Shown: piece after piece, positions 1-10,526 of the stretch
How the letters are laid out: the number at the start of each line of letters is the position of its first letter
Numbering within the stretch: the stretch's first letter is position 1
The notes under the pieces: generated by a model
Databases searched by the model: none
Told to the model about the DNA's origin: nothing
The model's input: only the letters and a program-made list of their open reading frames with translations
Origin: DATKBT01 sp035546295
Lineage (GTDB): Bacteria; Acidobacteriota; Thermoanaerobaculia; Multivoradales; Multivoraceae
Assembly (NCBI GenBank): GCA_035546295.1
Contig: DATKBT010000076.1
Location: forward strand, 62,001 to 126,000
Direction: 5' to 3'
DNA: 64,000 nucleotides
Program-made: the position numbers and the translations under genes

Positions 1-1119
<1,119 letters not shown>

Positions 1120-1357
1120 CGGGAGCTTGGATCGGAGCGACACCGCTCGCCGGCGCGCGAGCAGGTCGGCGAAGTGTAGTGCCCCAGGCTGCCGGTCACG
1201 ATCGGGCTCGACCCCAGGCACCGTCGAAGACGAGCGCACGCTCCTGCTGCGCCTCTCGCCCCGGAGATCGGGGGCGCACATGGGATGCCGATCGCGCCGG
1301 CGCCGAGGATCCTCGGTCCTTCGCCGTGCCGCCGCGGCGATCCTGCTGGCCGCCTCC

Positions 1358-2026
1358 TCAGACTGCGAGCAGGCGCTCGAAGAACGACCGGTAGCGCCGG
1401 AGTGTGACGCGCAGATCCTCGGTCGTCACCTCCTCGCCGCGATCCCAGATCCCCTCGAGCTGACGGCGGTCACGCTCGAAGCACTGGTGCAGCGAATCGG
1501 TCGCCTCGCGCACCAGGGCGTCGGCGTCTCCCACCGCCCGCCTCGGCGCGTCGACGAACGAGGCCTGGATCTCGTCCCAGCGGGAGCGGAAGCGTCGGCT
1601 CTGCTCGTCGCCGAGCAGGCTGGCGCCCGTCCCGTCCGAGGTCACGACCACCGCGCTCTCTGCGCCCCGCATCCCGTGCGGCTCGGGCGGCGCCGTCAAG
1701 GGCGGCGGCTCAGGAGGCGGCGTGGTCTCGTCGCCCGACTCCCAGGCTCCGCGGCCGTCCGGGCCGGCGGCGGCGCTCTCGCGCGACCTCGAGGCGGAGA
1801 CGGCCGCGGCTTCCCGAGGCTCACGACCGGCGTCTGCGCTGTGACGCTCCGCGTGAGGATCGTCCGCCGGCGCGGCCGCGCGCCCATCCCGCCGCAGCTC
1901 CGGTGACAGCATGCCGTCTCTCGCCTCCGGCGAGCGCGGCTTCTCCCTCGCCGCCTCGTGCTCTCGACTCCTGCGGGCTCTGCCTTGCTCGCGGTCCGAA
2001 GACGGGGTGTCTACAGAACGGCTCAT
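1358..2026 (-). CDS. hypothetical protein, C-terminal domain shared with the next gene
   Basis: Unrecognised by name. The first ~120 residues are a low-complexity, Arg/Glu/Pro-rich stretch that is probably disordered. The last ~90 residues form a compact helical domain with the pattern WDEIQASFVDAPRRAV, then ADALVREA, and ending in TEDLRVTLRRYRSFFERLL. The gene just upstream (minus strand) has the same pattern, so the two are paralogous. The start ATG overlaps the upstream stop in an ATGA and is preceded by GGGAG at 8 nt, so the pair is very likely translationally coupled. I cannot assign a function; a regulatory or structural role in a two-protein unit is only a guess. Confidence 0.75.
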   Translation of the reverse strand: MSRSVDTPSSDREQGRARRSREHEAAREKPRSPEARDGMLSPELRRDGRAAAPADDPHAERHSADAGREPREAAAVSASRSRESAAAGPDGRGAWESGDETTPPPEPPPLTAPPEPHGMRGAESAVVVTSDGTGASLLGDEQSRRFRSRWDEIQASFVDAPRRAVGDADALVREATDSLHQCFERDRRQLEGIWDRGEEVTTEDLRVTLRRYRSFFERLLAV

Positions 2027-2589
2027 GATGCGATCTCCCTTCGAGGTTCGTAGCCGTTGCCGAGCAGGTGATCGAACAACACGCGATAGTTGACCATCGC
2101 CTCGCGCAGCTCTTCGGTCGTCGCGTCGCCGCGACGGCTGCGCTCGGCCACCGTGCCCGCCTCGCGATACGCCTGGACCTCGCGGGGGTAGTGCACCGAC
2201 AGGTCGGCGTCCTTGTGCCGGATCTCGCCGAGCGGATAACCGCGCCTCTCCATCGCCTCGTCGATCAGAGCCGTAGCTCGCGCCACCGCTTCGCTCGGCC
2301 TCTCGACGAAACCCTTCTGCAATTCCCGCCAGCGAGCTGTAAGTTCTTCTTTGTCCGCCGGCGTCAGCGCGCGCAACTCGTAGCTGGCGACCCGCCTGCG
2401 CCGCGCCTCCAGCTCGTCCACCGCCCGCGCCCGGCTCCCCGAGACGGCGACCTCACGCTCATACTCCGGCCCGAACTGGCCCCGAAGCCTCTTGCGCTCG
2501 CGCCAGCGGCCGATCCAGAGGACGGGAATGATGACGGCCAGGATTACCGCCAGGCCGATCGCGATCATCGTCCATTCGTTCAGGATCAT
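2023..2589 (-). CDS. hypothetical membrane-anchored protein, paralogue of the overlapping gene
   Basis: Unrecognised by name. The start is set by GGAGG 7 nt before the ATG, giving MILNEWTMIAIG. One N-terminal transmembrane helix (about residues 7-29, rich in Ile/Val/Leu) is followed by basic residues, so the rest should be cytoplasmic. The soluble part carries the domain WRELQKGFVERPSEAV, then TALIDEAMERRGY, and ends TEELREAMVNYRVLFDHLL, the same pattern as the downstream partner. A plausible reading is one membrane-anchored and one soluble copy of the same fold made from one message. No catalytic motif is visible. Confidence 0.78.
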   Translation of the reverse strand: MILNEWTMIAIGLAVILAVIIPVLWIGRWRERKRLRGQFGPEYEREVAVSGSRARAVDELEARRRRVASYELRALTPADKEELTARWRELQKGFVERPSEAVARATALIDEAMERRGYPLGEIRHKDADLSVHYPREVQAYREAGTVAERSRRGDATTEELREAMVNYRVLFDHLLGNGYEPRREIAS

Positions 2590-2821
2590 CGTCGTCGTCC
2601 CTCCTTCGCTGGGCAGCTGCTCGCAAGCGGCGTGCCCGGCCCCTACGGCGCGAGGCACGCGAACGCCGCGCGCGGTTGGGCCGGCTCGCCTGCGCGTACG
2701 AGCTCGTTCGTCGGCTCGCTCGCGGTCTCGACGAGCCGCGTCGCGCGCGGTCTCGCGCTGCCGGGTCCGGCCTCCTCACCTGCCGCCGGTGCTCCCTAAC
2801 GCGGCAAGCGGCCGAGCGGGC

Positions 2822-3214
2822 TCAGACCCTGCGCACGGGGAGGAGGGCTCTCAGCCGCTCCTCACGCAGGGTCACGCCGAGCCAGACCAGACCGCCGAGG
2901 AGGACCTGGAGGTAGATCGGATCGCCGACGCGCAGGTGCGTGAGGATCGTGCCGCCGACGTAGCCGGTGAGCAGGACGGCGCCCAGTACGGCGGTTGGCG
3001 GGACCAGGTACACCAGCACGCAGGAGATCTCGAGGATCGCGATCGGCAGGATCAGGCTCTCGGGAAGACCCAGGTGCGCCAGCCCCTCGTCCATCCCCTC
3101 CGGCCTGGTCAGCTTCATGGCCGCCGAGAACAGGAAGAAGAGGGCGACCAGCCCCGACAGGGCGCGTCCGGCCCATCTCCAGCGTCCCGGCGGTCTCGCC
3201 TCAGCGTCTACCAT
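2822..3214 (-). CDS. DoxX-like small integral membrane protein
   Basis: A 130-residue protein with four predicted membrane helices (about residues 16-32, 53-70, 77-95 and 100-118). The first helix and following segment (LVALFFLFSAAMKLTRPEGM, then LGLPESLILPIAILEISCVLVYL) match the DoxX-like family, whose members sit in the inner membrane; their function is mostly unknown apart from DoxD/DoxX links to thiosulfate oxidation. AAGGAG lies 8 nt before the ATG. It stands between the paralogous pair and the kinase with about 140-230 bp on each side, so it is probably its own unit. Assignment to the superfamily is fairly secure, specific function is not. Confidence 0.82.
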   Translation of the reverse strand: MVDAEARPPGRWRWAGRALSGLVALFFLFSAAMKLTRPEGMDEGLAHLGLPESLILPIAILEISCVLVYLVPPTAVLGAVLLTGYVGGTILTHLRVGDPIYLQVLLGGLVWLGVTLREERLRALLPVRRV

Positions 3215-3351
3215 CGCCCGAGCTCCTTCGGCCCCCGAGAGGGCCCGTCATCGCGGTGAGGCGCCGCACCGCCCGATCGGTGCCAGCGGGGACGCGACGC
3301 CGGAGCGACTCCGCGAGGTTCCATCGCACGCCGGATCGATCGCACGCCGGA

Positions 3352-6198
3352 TCAGGGAGGACCGGCCTCAGCTCCGTCCCCTCCCGGCTCCTCCTCGACC
3401 CCCAGCGCATCGAGCAGAGCGCGTCCCTGCTCCTCGGGGCTGCCGGTCTCGAACGACGGCGTCACCGACGAGCTCTCGCGGCCCCTGACCTCGACCTCTT
3501 CCTCGGCCGGCTGCCCCTGCGGACCCACCAGCGCGACCGTGTAGCGCCCGGGAGGCAGCTCGAGCCGGAGCGGCGTGAAGGCCTCCTCCGATTCGTAGAC
3601 GACCTCGCCGAGCGCGGCGTCGGTGACCGTCAGCACGCGCGCCCACGGCCTCGCGTCGATCACCAGCGCGCCCGCCGGCGGTGGTGGTGGTGGCCGGTTG
3701 ATCCACCAGACCACGGCCAAGACGAGCACCGCGATCACCGCCGCGGCTCCCGCCAGCGTCAGCAGGAGCTGACGCCGTCTCGCCGCCTCGGCCTGCGCCT
3801 CGGGCTCGATCTCGGCTCTCAGCGTGCCGAGGGTGGCGTCGGCGCCCAGCTCCGACTCCGCTCTCTCCAGAGCGCGCAGCGCCCGCCTCGCCCTGCCCGC
3901 GGAGCGAGACTCCTCGATCTCGCGAACCGCCTCGTTCCGAACCGCGATGCGACGCTGCTCCTCCTCGAGCTCGCGAACCGCGCTCTGCGCCCGCTCGAGC
4001 AGCGTTTGCGCCTTGCGGTTGTCGGCGTCGTAGCGAACCGCCTCCTCGAGCTTCCCGATCGCCTCCTCGAAGCGCGCAGCGGAGAGCGCGGCGTGCCCCT
4101 CCGAGGTGAGCTGGGCCGAGTACGCCTGCTGCGCCGCGCGCTCGTCCGTCTCCAGGCGCGCTCTCAGGTCGGTGAAGCCGTCGGCGCCGTGCGAGCGTTC
4201 CTTCTCCTCGAGCAGAGCGCGGGCGCCCACCAGATCGCCCGCCGCGAGCTTGCGCTCGATCGGCCGGCGTGCGCCCTCGAGCGCGACCTGGCGCTCCCAC
4301 GATGCAACCCGCTCGCGCAGAGCCTCGAGCTCGGCGAGCAGTGGTGCGGGGACGCCGTCGCGGGGGGCGTCCGACAGCAGGTTCTTCGCCCGCTTCATGT
4401 CGCCCTCGTCGGCGGCCCGCGCCGCCGACTCGATCGCGGTCTTCGCCGCGTCGTGGCGTCGCGCCGACTCCTCGATCCTCTCGCGGAACGGCGCCAGGTC
4501 CGGGTCGTCGGCGCCTCCGAGCGCGCGGGCGGCCTCCTCCAGCGCAGCATTCGCGGAGCCGAAGTCGGCGCTCGGCAGGTGCTGCGCCACCGCCCGCTCG
4601 AGGGCGGCGAGCGCCTCCGCGCGCCGGCGATCGCGGTCCTGGCGCACCTGCAGCTCGCGCGCCTCCTCGAGCAACTGGCGAGCCGATCCGGCCTCGGTTG
4701 CGCCCAGGGCCAGAGCCTGCTGGAGACAGGGGATGGCGTCGGCGGGGCGTCCGTCGCCGATCGCCTCTCGCGCGGAAGCGATCAGGGCCTCGAACTGACG
4801 GTCCCGGTCCTCCTGCTCGAGATCCGCCAGCTCCCTCCACAGCCGGTGGATGGCGTTCTCTCCCGGATAGGTCTGCTGGGCCTGGCGCAGCAGCTCGGCG
4901 GCCTCTGTCCACTGCCGGGCGTCGATCAGCGCGGCGGCCCGAGCAACCACCTCCGCGATCTCCTCGGCACGCTGCTGGCGCACCACGATGTCGGCTCGCA
5001 GCTGCCGAACCTCCGGCTCTCGATCCGCCGGGACCCCGAGCAGGATCGCCTGGTCGAAGCGCTGCAGCGCCGCCGCGTAGTCCCCGGCGTCGACCAGCTC
5101 GTCCGCCTCGGCGAGCAGCGCCTCGATGCGGGCCTGGTTCGACTCCGGCGGCATCGGCCGGGGACCGGTGGCGGAGGGCTCGGAGCCCGGCGCCGGCTCG
5201 CCCGCACCGTCGCTGGGACGCGGAGCGAAATGTCGGTCCAGCTCCCGTTGGGTGCCTCCCGCCGCGCGTTGCTTGCCGACCTGCGGCTCGGGCTGCTCCT
5301 GGATCAGCTCCCGCGCGGTGGCGATCAGCTCGGCACGATCGCCGTGCAGGCCGAGCGAGCGGATCGCGTCGATGAACTCCTCGGCGCTCTGGACCCGCTC
5401 CTCGGCGTTCTTCGCGAGCGCCCGCATCACGATGTCGCGGAAGGCCGGCGGGACCCGGCCCTCGACGTCCGAGACGTCGAACGGGACCGGCGGGTGGAAC
5501 AGGTGGCCGGCGATGTACGAGCTGAGGTCGCTGCCCTGGATCGGCGAGCTCCCGGTCAGCAACTCGTAGAGCACGATGCCGAAGGAGTAGAGGTCGCTGC
5601 GCGCGTCGACCTGCCCCGATCCCTTCTGCAGGCTCTCGGGCGCCGCGTACTTGATCTTGCCGAGGAAGGTGTTGGCCTGGGTGAGCCCGCTCTCGGCTCC
5701 CAGCGACTTGGCGATCCCGAGATCGATGAGCTTGGTGACCGGCATTCCGTCGAACTCGAGGCTCACCATCACGTTGTCAGGCGAGATGTCGCGATGAACG
5801 AAGCCGCGCCGGTGCAGGTAGTCGAGCGCCCGTAGGGACTGGATCACGATCTCGACGACGAAGTGGATCGGCAGCCGGGAGTGACGGCGCAGGATCTCCT
5901 GGAGCGAGAGCCCCGCGATGTACTCCATGACGATGTAGCGGGTTCCCGCCTCGTCGATGCTGAAGTCGTAGAGCTGGGCGATGTTCGGGTGGCGCAGCTT
6001 GATCGCGTTGCGGGCCTCGCGGACGAAGCGTTCCCCGGCCTCCTGGTTGTCCTCGAGCGAAGCCCGCATCACCTTGACGACGCGGACCTCGTGGAGGAGC
6101 TGGTGGCGGACCTTGTAGATCGCGCCCATCCCGCCCTCCTTGATCTTGTGCAGGATCTCGTACTTGCCTTCGAGCTCCGCCAGAGGTAGGGAGGACAT
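3352..6198 (-). CDS. transmembrane serine/threonine protein kinase with helical-repeat region
   Basis: A 948-residue receptor-type Hanks kinase. The kinase domain covers about residues 12-280: glycine-rich loop EGGMGAIY (21-28), catalytic Lys42 in VVKVM, helix-C Glu near 61, HRD at 135-137 with Asn142, DLG at 159-161 in place of DFG (common in bacterial kinases) and APE at 186-188. A Pro-rich linker (about 310-350) leads to ~450 residues of Ala/Glu/Leu-rich TPR-like and coiled-coil helices, then one membrane helix at about 811-833 and a short outer domain with a PEGA-like beta pattern. All active-site residues are present. The gene follows, 49 bp away, a secreted repeat-protein gene on the same strand, which suggests an operon linking envelope sensing to phosphorylation. 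Start codon has a weak ribosome-binding site. Confidence 0.93.
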   Translation of the reverse strand: MSSLPLAELEGKYEILHKIKEGGMGAIYKVRHQLLHEVRVVKVMRASLEDNQEAGERFVREARNAIKLRHPNIAQLYDFSIDEAGTRYIVMEYIAGLSLQEILRRHSRLPIHFVVEIVIQSLRALDYLHRRGFVHRDISPDNVMVSLEFDGMPVTKLIDLGIAKSLGAESGLTQANTFLGKIKYAAPESLQKGSGQVDARSDLYSFGIVLYELLTGSSPIQGSDLSSYIAGHLFHPPVPFDVSDVEGRVPPAFRDIVMRALAKNAEERVQSAEEFIDAIRSLGLHGDRAELIATARELIQEQPEPQVGKQRAAGGTQRELDRHFAPRPSDGAGEPAPGSEPSATGPRPMPPESNQARIEALLAEADELVDAGDYAAALQRFDQAILLGVPADREPEVRQLRADIVVRQQRAEEIAEVVARAAALIDARQWTEAAELLRQAQQTYPGENAIHRLWRELADLEQEDRDRQFEALIASAREAIGDGRPADAIPCLQQALALGATEAGSARQLLEEARELQVRQDRDRRRAEALAALERAVAQHLPSADFGSANAALEEAARALGGADDPDLAPFRERIEESARRHDAAKTAIESAARAADEGDMKRAKNLLSDAPRDGVPAPLLAELEALRERVASWERQVALEGARRPIERKLAAGDLVGARALLEEKERSHGADGFTDLRARLETDERAAQQAYSAQLTSEGHAALSAARFEEAIGKLEEAVRYDADNRKAQTLLERAQSAVRELEEEQRRIAVRNEAVREIEESRSAGRARRALRALERAESELGADATLGTLRAEIEPEAQAEAARRRQLLLTLAGAAAVIAVLVLAVVWWINRPPPPPPAGALVIDARPWARVLTVTDAALGEVVYESEEAFTPLRLELPPGRYTVALVGPQGQPAEEEVEVRGRESSSVTPSFETGSPEEQGRALLDALGVEEEPGGDGAEAGPP

Positions 6199-6247
6199 GG
6201 AGTGGGTTCGCGGCTTCAGGGGAAGGCTTCAGGGCAGGGCTCGAGGG

Positions 6248-7693
6248 TCACAGTGACGCCCGGTAGAAGCTGCGGAAGCTCGGCGACAGCCCGAGGCCCA
6301 CGATCTCGAGGTCGAGCGTGGGGTCGAGAGTCGCGCACAGCCGCGCCTGCTCGCGCGCGGCAGCGAGCTCCTGCTCGTCGTCCGCGCCTGCGAGCAGATA
6401 CCGCGCGTGGTGGGCGGCCGCCCGGAGCAGGTGACCGGCCAACTCCTCCCTCGGCGTCAGGGCCTCGCCAGTGGAGAGCAGCTCGACGACGCGATCGTAG
6501 TCCCGTTCGAAGAACGCCGTGGCCGCGCGCGCCAGATCGAGCGGCTCGGGCAGCAGCGCATCGTCGGTGATGGCGTCCTCGCCGGCCGTCTCCTCACCCG
6601 GGTCTCCCGGCTCGGCCTCGCCGGTGTCGCTGCCGTCGGCGCCCCGGTCAGGGTTCTCGCCAGCGTCACCACCGGCGTCGACGTCCGGTTTCGGCTCGAT
6701 CGCGGCCCTGCGGACCGCCTCGTCGAAGGCGTTGCGCGCCAGCGTGAGCCGTTGCTCGAGCGATTCGATCTGGCCGACGTTCATCCGGTCCCCGGCAGCC
6801 CGGCTCTCGGTGACGAGACGCTGCAGGGTCCGATGCTCGCTGGTCTGCGACAGCTCCGATCGACGCAGCGCCTGCTCGGCGCTGGCGGTCACCGTCATGA
6901 GCTCCTCGAGAGCCTTGCGCACGCGGTTCACCTGGGTGACCTGGGTGTCGGCGCTGCGCTTCGCGGCGTCGAAGGCGTCGGCGGCAGCCGATGCCCTCGA
7001 GCTGGCGGCGCGCAACTGCTCGATGCTCGCCTCGTTCGCGCCGTCGAACGTGGTGCGAGCCGCCTGCAGGTCACGCAGGGCGCTCGACACTTGACGATCG
7101 AGGTCGGCGGTGGGCGCGCTGAGAGCGGAGACGCGATCGCGCGCTGTGTTGAAGGCGGAGCGGGCGACGTCGGCGCGCCCGAGCTGCTGCTGAAGGCTTT
7201 GGAACGCCTCGGCGATCTCGTCCCGCCCCCCGGCCGGCTGGTCCCCCTCTTCGACCGCGGGCTCGTCGCCACCGTCCCCGCCCCGCGGTTCGTCGCGCGC
7301 GGCGAGCACCTGCCGGCACTCGCTCAGCCCCTGCTGCAGCTCGGCGTAGAGGTCGCTCTCGCCCCGAATCCGCCCCTGCTGCTCGGAGGCCTGCCAAGCG
7401 CCGACGGCCCCCTCGCAGTCGTTCGACTTCGCCAGCGAGTCACCGAGATAGAAGTAGGGATAGTACTTTCGGAAGGTCATCCCCGAGATGGTCAGGCGCT
7501 CTCCGTTCTCGGTCGGCTCGTCGGCGATCGCGCGCCGGAAGGCCTCGGCCGCCCGGTCGTAGCGCTTGTTCTCCCAGTAGCGGTAGCCCTCGACGAAGTC
7601 CCGCTTCCAGTCGGCCATGGCGGCGCACGGCACGAGGCAGAGCGCGGCGACCAGGAGGCACCGCCCGACGATGTCGCGGTGATTACGGATCAT
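6248..7693 (-). CDS. secreted helical-repeat (TPR-like) protein
   Basis: Unrecognised by name. The chosen ATG gives a signal peptide (MIRNHRDIVGRCLLVAALCL, cleavage near AMA-DW); a further ATG 13 codons upstream cannot be excluded and neither has a good ribosome-binding site. After the signal, WENKRYDRAAEAFRRAIADE is a TPR-like helix pair, followed by a motif YYPYFYLGDSLAKSNDC that recurs in the divergent neighbour. The middle (about 170-350) is a long Ala/Arg/Glu coiled-coil region, then an acidic Gly/Asp linker and a final helical domain. Likely periplasmic. It is the upstream gene of the kinase operon; a partner or sensor role for the kinase's outer domain is inference. Confidence 0.8.
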   Translation of the reverse strand: MIRNHRDIVGRCLLVAALCLVPCAAMADWKRDFVEGYRYWENKRYDRAAEAFRRAIADEPTENGERLTISGMTFRKYYPYFYLGDSLAKSNDCEGAVGAWQASEQQGRIRGESDLYAELQQGLSECRQVLAARDEPRGGDGGDEPAVEEGDQPAGGRDEIAEAFQSLQQQLGRADVARSAFNTARDRVSALSAPTADLDRQVSSALRDLQAARTTFDGANEASIEQLRAASSRASAAADAFDAAKRSADTQVTQVNRVRKALEELMTVTASAEQALRRSELSQTSEHRTLQRLVTESRAAGDRMNVGQIESLEQRLTLARNAFDEAVRRAAIEPKPDVDAGGDAGENPDRGADGSDTGEAEPGDPGEETAGEDAITDDALLPEPLDLARAATAFFERDYDRVVELLSTGEALTPREELAGHLLRAAAHHARYLLAGADDEQELAAAREQARLCATLDPTLDLEIVGLGLSPSFRSFYRASL

Positions 7694-7850
7694 GCATAAT
7701 AGAGACGCAGCAGCGGAAAACCGGCGGCACATGGTCTCGAATCAAGTGGCTGAGGCTGCGCGACTTGGCCAACTGCCTCTGCTTGGATCACGAAGGACTG
7801 GAGGCGAGACGTTGCGCTCAGAAGGTATCACGGCGGAGTGCGTCCGGAAG

Positions 7851-8795
7851 ATGGCGCCACACGCTCGACAGACGTCGCGGCAGCCGGGTCGCGCCGGTCG
7901 GCGTCGGGCGTCTTTGCGGGCGCTCGCCTCGAGCGCGATCGCCCTGGCGTTGATCGCGGCCGGGGCCTCGGCGCGGCCGGCGCACGCCGGCCGGTCCGCC
8001 GAGGAGCTCACCTGGCACGAGCACTACGAGCTCGCCCTGCGGGCGATCGAGGAGCGGCAGGCCGCGCCGGCGATCGCGCACCTCGAGAAGGCGCTCGCCC
8101 AGCGCCCGGTCCCCGAGCTCAGGGCGCCCACCAGCGGGGTGCGCTACGTCGACTACCTCCCCTATGCCTATCTCGCCGTGGCCCACTATCTGGCGGGAGA
8201 CCTGGAGGCGAGCCGCGCCAACCTGGAGCGCTCGAAGCGCGCCGGAGCCGTCCTCGGCTCCGACGAGGGCGCCCGCCTGGTCTCCGCCTACGACACGCTC
8301 CTCGAAAAGCGTGCGATCGGCTCGGGCTCGGAGCGGACGGGCGCCCAGCGCAGCTTCCGGGAGTATGATCCGCCTCCGCCCACCCTGAGCGAGCAGGAGG
8401 CCGAGCGGATCCGCAACGAGGTCGCGATGCGCTGCGGCGTCACCCGCGCCTCGAACCGGCTGCCCTGGTACTACTACTACGAGCTCGGCCTGGCGCTTCG
8501 ATCGCGCGGTGACTCCTCTCGCGCGCTCGAAGCCCTGATCGAAGCGACCGACCGCCGGCCGGTGCCGAAGCAGCGGGCGTTCATGTACGGGATGTGGTTC
8601 ATCGACTATCTGCCGTACTTCGAGATCGCCAAGCTGCACCGCGAGCTGGGAAACCTGGAATGTGCGCGAGACGCGCTGCTCCTGTCGGAGGCGTACGGCG
8701 AGGCGGGGACATCCAAGGAGATCCAGGTCGATCTTCAGGAGCTGAAGCGCGACCTGGAGACGCTGCTGTTCGAAGCGCCGCCCGACGGTCGCTGA
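7851..8795 (+). CDS. secreted repeat protein with duplicated YLPY motif
   Basis: Unrecognised by name. The chosen ATG starts a 314-residue protein with a basic N-terminus (GRAGRRRASLRAL), a hydrophobic segment and a signal-peptidase-like site (ARPAHA). The mature part contains two copies of one unit: a helix pair ending in ALAQRPVP or EATDRRPVP, then YVDYLPYAYLAVAHYLAGD and FIDYLPYFEIAKLHRELGN, each followed by a helix rich in Ala/Leu. The same YxPYxxL unit occurs once in the divergently transcribed gene, so the two are related. The start is the last ATG before the signal peptide; earlier in-frame starts overlap the divergent gene. Probably a periplasmic TPR-like scaffold. Confidence 0.78.
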   Translation: MAPHARQTSRQPGRAGRRRASLRALASSAIALALIAAGASARPAHAGRSAEELTWHEHYELALRAIEERQAAPAIAHLEKALAQRPVPELRAPTSGVRYVDYLPYAYLAVAHYLAGDLEASRANLERSKRAGAVLGSDEGARLVSAYDTLLEKRAIGSGSERTGAQRSFREYDPPPPTLSEQEAERIRNEVAMRCGVTRASNRLPWYYYYELGLALRSRGDSSRALEALIEATDRRPVPKQRAFMYGMWFIDYLPYFEIAKLHRELGNLECARDALLLSEAYGEAGTSKEIQVDLQELKRDLETLLFEAPPDGR

Positions 8796-8939
8796 GCCGA
8801 AAACTGCCCGGGTGACGTCCGTCTAGACACCGAAGCCTGCGAACCGGGAGCTGACCGCGCCGAAGAGCCGCAGAGCGAGTCGACGCTCGTCGCTGTTCGC
8901 GTCGCAATCCCGAACACACGATTGACTGGAGGGGATGAA

Positions 8940-10526
8940 ATGAGATTCCATGTTCGAGATTCACTGAACGCGATCGGGGCGATCGAGCCGATCGGGGCGA
9001 CGGTCCGTCCCGCCTCTGAACCGGTGGGCCGGACGAACTGGCTCCTGGCCGCTGGCCTGGCGGCCACCGTCCTGATCGGCGGGAGCCCAGCGCTCGCTCA
9101 GCAACTGCCGGACCCTGACGAAAGACCACCCGACTCGACGAATCTCCCCCTCCGCTTCGGCTTCTCGCCGCCCGGCGCTCGTGCCGTGGGCATGGGCGGC
9201 TCCTTCATCGGCATCGCGGACGACGCGACCGCCGCAGAGGCCAACCCCGCGGGCCTGGTCAACCTCTCTCGGCCCGAGGCGTCGATCCACTATCGCAGCA
9301 CGTCGTACGACATCGAGTACTTCGACGGTCAGGGCCAGGATCTGCTGAACTTCGCGAACACGATCCGCACGGATGCTGGAGCCCCGGCCCTGGCCCCCGG
9401 CGCGAGGATCGGCAGCGCCTTCGCCTCGAACCCCCGGACCAATCTCGAGGGCGACGTCGACGACGTCTCGTTCGCCAGCTACGTCCACCCGTTCGGCGGC
9501 ATGACCTTCTCCGTCTACTACCAGCAGGACGCCTCGTTCGAGGGGGAGAACACGAGCCCGTTCCAGGTCTACGACGACACCTTCGGAGACCTCTACTCGA
9601 CGTCCCAGAGCATTTCGCTCGACATCGAGTCGTTCGGAGCCGCGCTCGCCTTCCGGATCGGCGACCGGTTCTCGCTCGGCGCCTCGGTGCGCTACACCGA
9701 GGGGCAGATCGCCCTCCTGCAGCGCCAGGAGATCGAGTACTTCCTGGACACCGAGTTCCTGCTGTTCGACCCCACCGGCTACGTCGGGCCCGGCGACTTC
9801 GGCTCGGACGAGCCCGTGTCGCTCGAGCAGCTTCGAGCCACCGGCCTCGTCGACCGGTTCCGGGTCGAGCGCGAGGCGTTCGGCGACGACAGCGACGTGA
9901 CCTACAACGTGGGGTTCCTCGTCAATCCCGGAGGCACCTTCTCGCTCGGCGGGGTCTACAAGAAGGGTGGAGAGTTCGAGTTCAGCGACCGCGAGAGGTT
10001 GAGCCAGGAAGTGAGCCCACCTCCGGGCACGGGATTCCCCATCGACTTCGACGGCACCAACTTCGTCCTGCTGCCGCTCGACTGCAACTTCTTCACGTGC
10101 GTGAACGAATCGACCACCAGCCCGTTCACCTTCGAGACGCCGGACGTCCTCGGCGTCGGCATCTCGTGGAAGCCGGCGCCGGCCTGGCGGTTCGCGGTTG
10201 ACGCGGTCGAGGTGGGCTACTCGGCGATCGAGGAGAGCTCGATTCTCCGTGAGGGACAGAGCGAGCGGATCGACGACGAGGTCGAGTTCCACGTCGGCCT
10301 GGAGTACATCTGGTTCCTGGGCGGCAGCACCGACCGCCTGTTCACGCTGAGGGGAGGCGGCTTCACCGACCCCGATCACGACGGCTCCGATCAGATCGAC
10401 AGCGACGACGAGCACTACACCATCGGCCTCGGGCTCACCCTCGGCGGCTTCCAGGTCGATCTCGCCGGCGACTTCTCCGACGCGGCCGACCGGGCCCTGA
10501 TCTCCCTGGTCTACCGGTTCTCGTAG
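8940..10526 (+). CDS. FadL/OmpP1-like outer-membrane beta-barrel protein
   Basis: A 528-residue exported protein. GGAGGGG about 6 nt before the ATG fixes the start. An unusually long leader (about 45 residues before the hydrophobic core LLAAGLAATVLIGG) ends at ALA-QQ. The mature N-terminus has the family hallmark: ARAVGMGGSFIGIADDATAAEANPAGL, the conserved start of FadL-type hydrophobic-compound transporters. The remainder alternates aromatic and polar residues as expected for barrel strands and ends in a terminal Phe-containing strand (ISLVYRFS), the usual outer-membrane signature. Likely role: diffusion of hydrophobic substrates across the outer membrane. Family call is good, substrate unknown. 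Confidence 0.85.
   Translation: MRFHVRDSLNAIGAIEPIGATVRPASEPVGRTNWLLAAGLAATVLIGGSPALAQQLPDPDERPPDSTNLPLRFGFSPPGARAVGMGGSFIGIADDATAAEANPAGLVNLSRPEASIHYRSTSYDIEYFDGQGQDLLNFANTIRTDAGAPALAPGARIGSAFASNPRTNLEGDVDDVSFASYVHPFGGMTFSVYYQQDASFEGENTSPFQVYDDTFGDLYSTSQSISLDIESFGAALAFRIGDRFSLGASVRYTEGQIALLQRQEIEYFLDTEFLLFDPTGYVGPGDFGSDEPVSLEQLRATGLVDRFRVEREAFGDDSDVTYNVGFLVNPGGTFSLGGVYKKGGEFEFSDRERLSQEVSPPPGTGFPIDFDGTNFVLLPLDCNFFTCVNESTTSPFTFETPDVLGVGISWKPAPAWRFAVDAVEVGYSAIEESSILREGQSERIDDEVEFHVGLEYIWFLGGSTDRLFTLRGGGFTDPDHDGSDQIDSDDEHYTIGLGLTLGGFQVDLAGDFSDAADRALISLVYRFS

Noticed and set aside
2995..5835. Very long plus-strand open frame opposite the kinase gene
   Set aside because: It is Arg/Leu-rich with no domain, and the opposite strand encodes a complete kinase; high GC keeps antisense frames open.
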